Below, piece by piece: positions 1 to 12,100 of a stretch of 64,000 bases of DNA. Below the pieces are notes generated by a model. It did no database searches, had not been told where the DNA came from, and saw only the letters and a program-made list of their open reading frames with translations. The position numbers and the translations under genes were made by a program. Numbering within the stretch: position 1 is the first letter of the stretch; each line of letters starts with the position of its first letter. The DNA comes from Dastarcus helophoroides. Taxonomy: Eukaryota; Arthropoda; Insecta; Coleoptera; Bothrideridae. The stretch lies in assembly GCA_028583605.1 (NCBI GenBank), contig CM053327.1, positions 32,730,126-32,794,125 of the forward strand, written 5' to 3'.

Positions 1-2553
1 TTTTGCAAACTGTCGATCCTTTATTTGAAAATTAAGATTTTTTTAAGTCAGACATTTCTTAGAACCTTTTATTGGAATTTTCGACTAATATTTCGTAAAA
101 TTTCGACTCCAGTTCAAAACATCGACTTTTTTTCAAAATTTTGACTCTTTTTGAAAATTTGACTTTTTTTTGAAAGTTTTGAACTTTTTTAAAAATTTTA
201 TTTATATATTTTTTTTAACTATTTCCAATTAAAGCTTCGACTTAAAAAAGAAGATTATTTTAAACTTAAACTATTGAAAATTTCGACTTTTTTCAAAATT
301 TTACCTTTTCGAAATTTCAACTTTTTTGATAATTACGAATTTTTAGATAATTTTGAGTTTTCTGCAATATTCAAAAAATTCGCCTTATTTGAAAATGTAA
401 TTAAAAACTTCGCAATTTATTTTAAATGTCGATATTTTTTCAAAAATTCGTCTTTTATTGATATTCCCAAAATTATTGAAAATGTCGACCATTTTAAAAA
501 TTGATGTTTTTTTAAATCGCCTTTTGTGATAATTTTAGCTTTATTTTTTAAAAGCGGTAATGTTTTTCTTTTAATATTTACATTTTTTAGGGACAATTTC
601 GAAATAACACTCGAATTAAAAATTAATAACAAAAGTTTCTATTTTTTAAGATTTAGCTTTTTTTTTAAAGTTCTACTTTTCTGGATAACTGGCTTTATTT
701 TCTAAAGTGGTTCTGTTTTTTTTAATTTACATTTTTTTGAGAAAAATTTTGAAATAACATTCGAATTTGAAAAAATTAATAACGAAAATTTCTATTTTTA
801 ACATTGTGTAAAGTTTTGAAACAAATTTCCAAAAAAAACTTACATTTTATGTACAAATAAATTGCCCAAATTTGAAATTTAATCACGAAAAATTAGCTTC
901 AAGCTGAAATATTTAATTTTTAAAATATCTCTGGAACTTCTAAATTACTAGAAAAAAATTAAATTAGAACAGTAAATTGTTAATGAATTTTTTTCAACAT
1001 TTTAATTAATTTTAATTTCGAAATTTTGATACTCTCTAGAAATGTTAACTCTTTTTTCCCAAAATTTCAATAATTCCCACTTTAAAAGTCGAAATTATAA
1101 GAATATTTTTGACAATTTATTTCAAAAAAAATTTTTTTCTTTAATTCCGAAAATGTTATTTTTTTTTGAAAAATTTTGTTTACTAATAAGAAATTTCAGC
1201 TTTTTGTAGAAATATGATCTGCTTTCGCTTGAAATTTTGAGTTTAATTTTCAAATTTCGATCTTTTTTTTATCGAAATTTGAATTTTAAAATCGATCTTG
1301 AGAATTTCAAGAATAAATTTAACATTTCTAGAAAAATTGGTAATTTCAATTTAAAATTTCCTTTGATCCTACAATAGTAGTAATTTTTTAGAGAAATATG
1401 AAATTGTAAAAAAGGTTGAAATTTACAAGGTTCATTTTTTCTTGAAATTTCAATATTTTTCCCAAAATGTTCTTATTTTTATGCAGATTTGAAGTTTATT
1501 TTCCCTAAACTTATACTCAATAATTTTCAGATCCTTATTAAAATTACAAAATAAAATGAACTTTAAAATATTAAAATTTCGTTAGAAAACCTTTAAATTT
1601 TCGAAACAAATTAGAGAGAAATCAAAATTTCTACAAGAAAAAATATTTTAAGGACAAAATCTCCAGGAAAAGTCGAAATTCCAAAAATTTTTTTTGTATA
1701 AAATGTTTAGAGAAAAACACAAATTGCATAGGGAAAAAAAGCAAAATTTCTTAGAGAAAAATCGAAACTTGAACGAAAATTTTAAGTATCTTTACAAAAC
1801 AGTCGAAATTTTTTGTTTTTCCCAAAATGTTGAAATTTTTATAAAGCTTTCGGGGTTTTTTCCAAACTTTTTTTGTCAAAACTACAAAATAAAATGAACT
1901 GTAAATTGTCAGTGTCGTGAAAAAACTTGACATTTTTTAAAGCAAATTAGAGGAACACAAAGAGAGATCTGAAGAAGTTGGAATTTCTAGAAGAAATTTT
2001 AAGAATAACACTTTCAGAAAAAATGAAAATTTCGAGAAAATTCCTTTTTATACAATATTTAGGAAAAATGGAAACTTTGCAGAAAAAATCAAAATTTTCT
2101 AAAAAAATTTTTTTACAAAATGAGATATGAGGTAAAAATTCGAAGATACCGTAACTTATTTTTTAGACAAATAGTAAAATGCGAGATGACTTGGATTTAG
2201 ATTTTTTCTTGAAATTGTAATTATTTTCTCAAAATGTTGACATTTTCAAAGATATTTGAGGTTTTTTCTTAATATTTTAATTCCTGATCGAAATATTGAT
2301 TTCTTCCTCAAAATTTTACAAAAATTAGTTTTTGAAAATGTGATTTTGATCAAAATTAAAAATAAAATAGGTTTTTAAATGCCATAACTTCGTGAAAGAA
2401 ACCAAAAATTTCTATAAAAAGAAATCAGAGAAAATTTAAAATTTCTACAAAAATTTGTGTAATGAAGAATGTTCAGAAAATTTTGAGAAAAAAACTCGTA
2501 AGCGAACTTGGGGGTGCTGCAGTTCCACAGTGCCTATACGCCAGTCGCCACTG
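1..2553 (-). mobile_element. Large hAT-like element, terminal part, reverse orientation
   Basis: The block ends at 2553 with GCCACTG, the complement of a CAGTGGC terminus. Its last ~100 bases, read in reverse, match the left end of the element at 5311 (shared GTATAGGCACTGTGG and TTCGCTTACGAGTTTT). The homology continues into the AT-rich body, so this is a second copy in opposite orientation whose other end lies before base 1. The body is degenerate AAAATTTCGAC-type filler. No transposase is visible and the short open frames here have filler composition. Placement in hAT rests on the better-defined copy at 5311-9550. Confidence 0.55.
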
Positions 2554-3154
2554 CTGAAAAAGTAACTATAAATGTATTTTTAATAGGAACTAAAGGTGGC
2601 CTGATTTCATAACAGAATCGTCAAAGTGATACCGGATCCTGGATTAATTTGTAGACTTATTGACGACACTAGCGCCTCCTCGAAAGAGTTGTGCCTCGTC
2701 GTCTATTGACGACAGCCCTGGTTAAAGGGTTAAACTGAAAACTTGAGTTTTTGAGAGATTTTCGAAGTTAAAGTTGAAATTTCGACAAAAAGTCAACATT
2801 TCTAGTAGTCAAAATTTCTAGAAAAAATCGAAAGTTGAGTTTATAGCTAAAATTAAAGAGAAACTAAATGTCAATTTTGGAGAAAAATCCCTCAGTATGC
2901 AACGTTAAGCCAATAAGTCTACAATTTGAAGCGAACATTTCAAAAAAAAATCGAATTTATATTTGAAATTTCGAAAAAAAGGACGAAATTTAGAGCTTAG
3001 AAATGTCGCAGTAAAATATGACCAGTTATAGTCCACGTAATTTAACCGAAAGCATCTATTTTAGCTTATTATCCTATTAATTCTACATATCTTTATAAAT
3101 TAATACATTTTGCGATAGTTAATGCCCATAGATAAACTAGTTTTTGTTTTTCAG
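2554..3154. other. OAT upstream region and 5' intron
   Basis: This is the gap between the hAT-like element and the first OAT coding exon. It ends in a pyrimidine tract and CAG at 3154, a 3' splice site, so OAT has at least one further 5'UTR exon upstream that I could not place. Bases 2590-2720 are less AT-rich and include a repeated TATTGACGAC motif. The rest is filler. No promoter element is convincing. Confidence 0.4.
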
Positions 3155-3160
3155 ATAATT

Positions 3161-6100
3161 ATGCTTTCCAAAATTCGTTTCATTCCAAGGACCTCCCTCC
3201 ATCAAGAAGTATGTGAAGTGGTTGAAGAAAATTTTGGTGCCAGATGTTTGAGTAGTAAAGATTGCATTACTAGAGAGAAGAAATACATTGCCCACAATTA
3301 TCATCCTCTTCCGGTGGTTTTAAACAAAGGAAAAGGTGAGAAAGTCACATGAGTGTTAAAGTCAACAATTTTATACAATTAGTTTATTTCCACATTTACA
3401 TTATTACTTTATTACGTAATCGTAATTATGTATTATTTAATTGTAGGTGTATTCGTATGGGATGTTGAGGGGAAAAGATATTTCGATTATCTTAGCGGAT
3501 ATTCAACAAATAATTTTGGACACTGCAATCCTAGGATATTAGAAACTTTACATAAACAATCACAGGTGCTTCATCATACGTCAAGGGCTTTTTACAGCGA
3601 TGTACTTGGAGAATTTGGTGAAAGAATTACTACCTTATTCGGATATGACAAATTTTTACCAATGAACACAGGTAGGTTCGATTTTTTGTAAAAATTTTAT
3701 ATGGGATGAATCATTCTCTGGGGAGCATGCTCTCAACAAATAAAACAAATGATCTATTTAATAAATTTTTAAGTACTGACTGACAGACCACGCATAGTCT
3801 AAACGGCTGGATCCATGAGCATGAAATTTCATTCATGTGTTCCCCATAGTACGTAGGTGAGCACTAGAAGGGAATTTTTGAAAATTCCGTCTCTAACGAA
3901 GTAAAAATGGTCATTAACAGATAGTTACTCACATCTGTACCTCAGCTATGGAAAAACATGGTGAGACTGGGATTGTGGCATTGGATATCTTAAAGGTTTT
4001 CGACAGAGTCTGGCAAGGATCTCTTCTCGCCAAATTGACATCTTACGGTCTTCGTCCTGGACTCTGTCATTTGATATTCAATTTTCTCGCTGACATCTCT
4101 TCAGGTCGTCGTCGATGGCATCTTATCCAAGACATTTGCAATTAACGCAGGGATGCCTCAGGGGCCTGTTCTATCTCCTACTCTATTTCTGTTACACATA
4201 ACCGATCTCTTAGTTTCAACTTCCAATCCTATCTACAGCTACGCAGATGATAGTAACCTTGTGTCATCTTTTTTCTCCGACAAACTATTATCTATCGCTG
4301 CTTCAGATCGACTAAGGTAACAGCTGGAAATCTGCTATAGTGCGGCCTGTCCCTAAAAAGGGAGAAAGGAATCTAGCTAACAACTATCGCCTTATATCTT
4401 TTTTACCCGTTATATCTAAAGTGATGGAAAAGGTTATCAACATCGAGATTCTCAAATATCTGGAGGAAAATAGAATCATCTCCGACAGGCAATACGGTTT
4501 TAGACAACAACGTTCCACTTGCGATCTACTGGCATATGTTACTCATATCTGTAAACTCAGCTATGGAAAAACATGGTGAGGCTAAGATTGTGGCATTGGA
4601 TGTCTCAAAGGCTTTCGACAGACTCTGGCACCAATCTCTTCTCACCAAATTAACATTTTATGGTCTTCCCCCTGGACTCTGTCATTTGATATCCAATTTT
4701 CTCGCTGAAAGATCTCTTCAGGTCGTCGTCGATGGCATGTCATCCGAGACATTTGCGATTATCGCAGGGGTGCCTCAGGGGTCTGTTCTAATTCCTACTC
4801 TATTTCTGTTACACATAAACGATCTCTTAGCTTCAACCTCCAATCCTATATACAGCTTCGCAGATGATAGTAACCTTGTGTCATCTTTTTTCTCCGACAA
4901 ACCATTATCTATCAGATTGACTAAGGGAACAGCAGATACAAACGATTAATCGGGATCTCAAAATTATTCTGGAATGGGGTAAAAACAATTTGGTCGACTT
5001 AAACGCTTCAAAAACTCAAGTTGCGGTTTTCTCTGAGAAAACATCAAGGGATAATGCAACAAACATACTAATGGACGGTAAAATCCTTCCGATGAGATCT
5101 AATCTATCTATCCTAGCAGTGAATGCAAGCACTAACTTCTCTTGGGACGATCATGTGCGCGCCATTGCCAAATCCGCCTCTTAGATGATAGGCTTTCTTT
5201 TTAGAGCTAAAAAGTACTTCACATCTCATCAGCTATTGACACTATACAAAGCTCAAGTTAGGACAACACTAGTCAATAGTGTTCTCATGTTTGGAGTTCA
5301 GCCCCAAAACCAGTGGCGGCTCGCGTATAGGCACTGTGGAACTGCAGCATCCCCATTTTCGCTTACGAGTTTTGTCTCAACATTTTCCGAAGACTTTTCC
5401 TTAAACAATTTTTTGTAGAGATTTTAAATTTTCTCTGATTTCTTTTTATAGAAATGTCAATTTTCATTTACGAAGTTACTGGATTTTAAAATCCATTTTA
5501 ACTTTTTTTTCTAATTTTTGTAAAAATTTTGAGAAAATAATTAAAATTTCAAAATAAAATCTAAATCCAACTCTTCACGCATTTGAATATTTCTCTAAAA
5601 AACATTAATAGCGAATATTCGAGTTTTTACCTGAAATCTCAATTTTAACTTTTTTGTATAAAAAAATTTGAGTTTCTTCTAGATATTTCGATTTATTTAA
5701 GAAAATTTTAATTTTTCCTGCGAATTTTCCATTTTTTCCTAAATATTTTATAAAAAGAAATTTTTCATAAACTCCTATTTTTTCTGAAAATTTTGTTCTT
5801 AACATTTCTGGAAATTTCAACTTCTCCAGATTTTTTGTTCCTCTGATTTGCTTTAAATATGTCAAGTTTTTTCACTAGACTTTGACATTTCATTGTTCAT
5901 TTTATTTTCTAATTTTAATAAAAACCTTTAGCAAAAAACCCTAAAATTTCAATAACAATGTCAACACTTTGAAAAAAACGAAGAAATTTTAAGAAAAAAT
6001 TTAATTTTCAATTTTTTTTTAATTTCGACTTTAGCTGGAGATTTTGTCTTTAAAATATTTTTCCTTGTAATTTTTGATTTCTCTAATTATAGAAATATTA

Positions 6101-9100
6101 AAGTTTTTCACGAAATGTTAATATTTTAAAGCCTCTTTTATTTTGTAATTTTGATAACAAACTGAAAATTATTAAGTTGCGAATTTGGTACCACCTCAGA
6201 ATTAATAATTATTGTATTAACTCATTAGCTGAATTAAATTTTACATTAAAATATTTAATACGCTGGACCATTTCCAGGTCAATTCTACTCTAAAAATGGG
6301 CCATAAAAAAACAGTTAGAGTGCCATCTACTGGAAACTGATTACAACACATTTACGGTTACTGTAGGTTGCAGTACATTTTTGTCATGTTTCTGTTATGA
6401 ATTATCGATGGCGCGCGCTATACACGGATTTCTTATAAAATATGTGAATTTTTTCAATATTTATCCTTTATTCTGCTATTCGAGGACGAGGCAAATCCAA
6501 CAAAGCAAAGAACATAAAAATCCGTTCAGCCGTTTTGGACTCATATATGGTCTAATTAACACCACTTTGTTTTTTGTGTAGAGATAAATTTAGAGAAAAT
6601 AAACTCCAAATTTGCATAAAAATAAGAAACTTGTCAGAAAAATATTGAAACTTCAAGAAAAAATGAACCTTGTAAATTTTAACATTTTTTGCAATTCGAT
6701 TTTCTCTAAAAAAAATTACTTCTACTGTAGGACTAAAGAAAATTTTGAATCGAAATTTACAATTTTTCTAAAAATGTTAAATTTATTCTTGAAATTCTCG
6801 GGTTCGAATTTAAAAATTAAGAGCAAATTTTGAAGAAAAAGAAGACAATATTTCTAGGAAAAGTTGAAATTTTTTATTTGTATACAAAATTTTTGAAATA
6901 AAGGAGCAATTTAAAAATCAAAAAAAAAACAATTTTTAAAAGTAGATTAATTGTCAAAAATATTCGTAAAATTTCGACTTTTAAAGCGGGAATTATTGAA
7001 ATTTCCGAGAAAAAGAGTCAACACTAGGAAAAGTCTCAAAATTTCGAAATTAAAAATAATCAAAATGTTGCAAAAAAAATTAATCAACATTTTAATGCTT
7101 GAAGTCAATATTCTTAGACTAAAATTTAAATTTTGACAATTTATTTATACATAAACTGCAAGTTTTTTTTCAAAATTTGTTTTAGAGTTTTGCACAGTTT
7201 TAAAAGTCGAAATTTTTGTTATTTGAAGCAATATTTATTTTAATATAATAATAAATAAATAATAAATATAATAATACTAAAAAAAACTAAATTTAAAAAG
7301 AAAAGAATTATCAGTTATAAAAAATAAAGCCAAATTTATCAGAAGAGCCGAAATTTTGAAAAAAAGTGGAATTTTTAAAAATTTCGAAATTTTCATAAAG
7401 TTAAATTTCCAAAAGAATATAAGAATTTCGAAAAAAGTTAATATTTTGAAAAAAATTAAAATTTTTAAAATAGTCGACATTTTCAATAATTTTGTGAATG
7501 GGAAAAAGTAAAATTTAGGAAAAATATCGACATTTAAAATAAATGGCAGAATTTTTAATTAAATTTTCAAAGAAGCTGAATTTTTAAATATAGGGAAAAC
7601 CCAAAATAATCTAAAAATTCGTAATTATTACAAAGGTTGAAATTTTGAAAAGGTAAAATTTTGGAAAAAGTCGGAAATTTTGAGTACTTCAAATTTAAAA
7701 TAAAAACTCACTTTTTTTTTTAAATGAAGATTTAATTGGGAATGTTCAAATAAAATTATAAATAATATTTTGAAAAAAGTCAAGTTTTCAAAAATATTCC
7801 AAATTCTGAACAAAAAGTCGACGTTTTGAAATGGAGTAGAAATTTTTAGAAAAATTCGAAATTTTACGAATTAGTCGAAATTTTTAAAATACGTTTTTAA
7901 GAAATGTTTCACTTAAGAGAAAAAGCAAAATTTTCAAATAAAATATCGTCAGTTTGCAAAGAATGTCGAAATTTTGAAAATAATTAGATTAAAAAAAAAG
8001 TTGAAATTTTGAAGTTTTTCAAGAATTTTTAATTTTGTGAAATGACTACAACTTTGAGCAATTCAAACATTTTAAAAAACCGAAATTTTCAACAAAATGG
8101 GAATCAAGAATAAGTCGAAAATTTTAGAAAAGTCCAGATTGAAAAAAATTAAAAAAAGAGTCGAAATTTTTTGATACTTTGATTTTTCTAAATTTTAAGA
8201 ATTATCCGAAATATATAAAAAATTTAAGTATAAGGCAAACATTTTTAAAAACTTTCAAATTTCCAAAAGAAGAAAATGAAGAAATTTTCAAACAAATTAT
8301 TCGAAATAAGAAAAATATTAAAACTTTGAAAAAGTAGACACATTCAAAAGATCTGAGAACTATTATGGAGTTTTTAAAATAATTGGAAATTTTAAAAAAG
8401 TTTAAATTTTGGATAATTGGGAAATTTTCATCCAAATTATCAATAAAAAACAAAATTTTCGAAGTCGGAATACTGAAAACGAGTCAAAAATTATCAGATA
8501 GATCGAGGTGTTTAAGAGTCCAAATATTGAGAAGTTAAAAGTTTAAATTTTTGGTGGTTAAAATTTTGAACCAAAGTTGATGATTTTTTTTAAAAAGATT
8601 GAAATTTTAGGACAACAAAACTAAAATTTTGAAAAAAGTGTTAAATTTTTCATAAAACGTCAAGATTAAAAAAATTGAAATTTTGAAAGAATTTTGAAAA
8701 TTAAAAAGTAGCCAACCCAAGCAACATTGATTAGTATAATAAACGTTTATTAAATTAAAATTGCGTTTATTTTAACTTTAAAAAACGTTTATATGCCATT
8801 TAGTGTTGCTTGGGAAATTAAAAACAAAACAAAAATAGTGGAAAATGTGAAAAAAGTCGACATTTTATAAAATGTATCTATTTCAAAAAATCGAAACTTT
8901 GCACAAAGGTCGAAATTTTGAACAAGTGGTTGACATTAAAAAAAACAGTCTAAATTATTAAGAATCGAAATTTTCAATAAAAATATTATAATTTTTCAAA
9001 AGAAAATGATGAAATTTTGAAAAAGATCGAAAATTTTAAAAAAGATTGAAAATTTTGAAAAGGATCGAAAATTTAAAAATTCAAAAGTCCAGTTTTAAAA

Positions 9101-12100
9101 AAAATACATTTTCAGAAAAAGTAAAAATTTTGAAAGAGTGAAAATTTTGAAAAAATGTACTTAATTTTCAGATAAAAATACAAAAAAAAAACAAAACACC
9201 GAAAAATTGAAATATTTTCGAAAATCAGGATATTTTTAAAAGATTGTACACAGATTTTGGGATAAGTCAATATTAAAAAATAAAATAAAGTTGAAATTAC
9301 ACGAAAAAAGTCCAAATTTTGGAAGACAATCGAAATTTGGAAAAAATTTAGTCTTTCAAAAAACGCGACATTATTAACATTTTCATTGTTAGGTTTTCTA
9401 AGAAATCTAAAATTTTCGAACAGTTACATTTTGAAAATGTCGAAATTTTTAGTCGATATTTTAAAAAGGTAGAATTTTGAACATTTTGGATCAAACATAA
9501 AACGCTAAACATTGTCGCAGCCGATTAGTTTTGGCTACGAGCCGCCACTCCCCAAAACACACTTTAGCTCTCTTGGATTCATTCAAAGAAGAGCGATTCG
9601 CTTAATTGATGACGATAGTCTGACCCATTCTCTCGAAACACTAGAGCACAGGCGTATGGTTGGTGACTTGTCTCTTTTCTACAAGTAGTATCATGGAAGA
9701 TGCTCGCAGGAACTAATAGGATTGATCCCCCCAAGGGCAAGATTCTTGAGGCGTACTAGACAGTCGGAGACAGCAAATCCCTGTGTGTTCCAGCTTGACG
9801 CAGTGAGGACTTCTGTCCAGACTCTTTTTTCTATAGAACTTTCAAGTTATAGAACTGGCTCTCAGAAGCTAGGCTTTCTTTTTAGAGCTAAAAAGTACTT
9901 CACATCTCATCAGCTATTAACACTATAAAGCTCAAGTTAGACCAACACTAGAATACTGTTCTCATGTTTGGAGTTTAGCCCCAAAACACACTTTAGCTCT
10001 CTTGGATTCAACTCAAAGAAGTGCGATTCGCCTAATTGATGACGAGAGTCTGACCGATTCTCTCGAAACACTAGAACACGGGCGTATGGTTGGTGACTTG
10101 TCTCTTTTCTACAAGTAGTATCATGGAAGATGCTCGCAGGAACTAATAGGATTGATCCCCCCAAGGGTAAGATTCTTGAGGCGTACTAGACAGTCGGAGG
10201 CAGCAAATTCTTGTGCGGTCCAGCTTGACACAGTGAGGACTTCTGTCTATGGAGACTCTTTTTTCTATAGAACTTCCAAGTTATGGAACTTGTTACCGAA
10301 AGGAATTTCCCCAAAAATTACAACCGATCCTTGTTTAAGAAGGCGGTTCATCGCCATCTATCCTTGTTTTCACATCCTACTCGCAGTGCTTTGAAAGCAT
10401 AATGGGGTTACCCTTTGCGAGTGGATTAAACTTGAAAAAAAAAGGCGATTGTTATGTAATGAATTATACACAAGATTGTATTCAAAGTTGCCTAAAAGCG
10501 TTGAGGGCTAACATTGTGTCTTTTTGCATCGTGGATCAATTTGTCTTCACACGAAATTATATAAATTTTTGCAGGTGATCTCTGCATATTTTATCATTTT
10601 ACAAATTCTTTTCGTTTAACTTCTAAAAATTTAAAATTTTACACTCGAAATTTTGGCTTTAATTTGTCACCTTCCTTGTTTTAATCGAAATGTGGAGGAA
10701 CATTTTCTTTTCAAACATTTTGAAGTTGCTTTTCTAAATCTTGAGTTTATAGTCAAAATGTTCCGTACACAATCGAAAGTTTGAGTGGAGTTTTTAAAAG
10801 TTTTTAACAACAATTTTCATTTAAAATATTAAATTTTCACTTTACCAAAATCAAACTCCAAATATTCAAAAAATTGAAATACAAATCTTATCTCCTCTGA
10901 AACCAAGAAAAATTAAAAAACACAATAACTCTTATCGCGTTTCGATAGCTAAACTATCATCTTCAGAGAGATAATCTCCACAAACTTTTTTTGTAGTATT
11001 ATTTTCCGATTGTGTTAGAGCCAAACGGGGTTGTATCAATAAAGCAATTTAGTTCGCACGCAAAAATTACCAATTTACATTACAGGTGTAGAAGGTGGAG
11101 ACACAGCCTGTAAACTAGCAAGGAAATGGGGCTACAAGAAGAAGAAAATTCCAGCCAACGAAGCAAAAATAGTTTTTGCTGTAAACAACTTCTGGGGTAG
11201 ATCAATTGCTGCAGTTTCGGCTTCAACAGATCCCACTAGTTTCGAAGGTTATGGCCCATTTGTGCCTGGATTCCTATGTGTTCCTTTTAACGATTTGGGT
11301 GCTTTAGAGGTAAAAAAATTTAGTTGTTTACCCACTTCGGTCTTGCCAAAGAACCAGAAAATTCTTCTGCTAAAGGACGCTCTAATTAGAATGGCATAAA
11401 TTCTGATAAATGCTAAATTGTAGTAAGTCACATTGGGTGCCAGTCTTCTCGAAATTTTTGATGACCAAAAATAAAGTCATATTTCCATAAAAAACCATCA
11501 TATTTATTCAAATTTTTCTACTAAACTTGTCCAATGAATTGAAATACAAATATTGTGCCCTGAAACCAAAAGAGATTAAAAAACACAATAAAGGTTGCTC
11601 TAAAATGTTTCGATAGCCAATCCAAAGAGATACTCTAATGAGCACACAGACATAGCTAACGTTCAATGGCCTCTGTACAAGATGCTCACTTTAGGCTCCC
11701 CAACAAAAGTTGGCATCCGAAAACAATATTCACGACAAAAAAGATCATTATCAAAATTTTTGAGCTCTCTTTTCAACGTTGGGCCCTAAGCGGGTGTACG
11801 TATCTCGCTACAACTCGGAGTAAACTATTTTTTCTACTAAATCGTCCACAGCACGGCCAATATTCTACTAAATCAAGTACAAATTCTATTAAAGCTAGTA
11901 AAAATTCTACTATTGGGTTGCCAAGAAAGTAATTTTATTTTTTCTCATAGACAGCGTTATTTAAATATTTTTGAATGAATTTTGTGGGTGATGTTCTTTA
12001 TGTTGTAACATGTGATATTAGACAGATCGAGGTTCATTTTGAAGCACGTGGTGAGAGATTTTATTTGTAATTGATAGTTAAGGTATGCCCCCTACGATGG

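Larger units (their letters stand above)
5311..9550. mobile_element. 4.24 kb non-autonomous hAT-like element inserted in the LINE
   Basis: The left end is CAGTGGCGGCTCG; the right end reads CGAGCCGCCACTC, its complement apart from the last base. Both sides carry the 8-bp direct repeat CCCAAAAC (5303-5310 and 9551-9558), the duplication length of hAT transposons. The uninterrupted LINE copy at 9975-9990 has CCCAAAAC once and then continues identically, an internal empty-site control. The interior is AT-rich filler: AAAATTTCGAC sense on the left, reversed from about 7200. Two smaller repeats are nested at 6300-6595 and 8717-8815. No transposase is visible. Confidence 0.8.
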
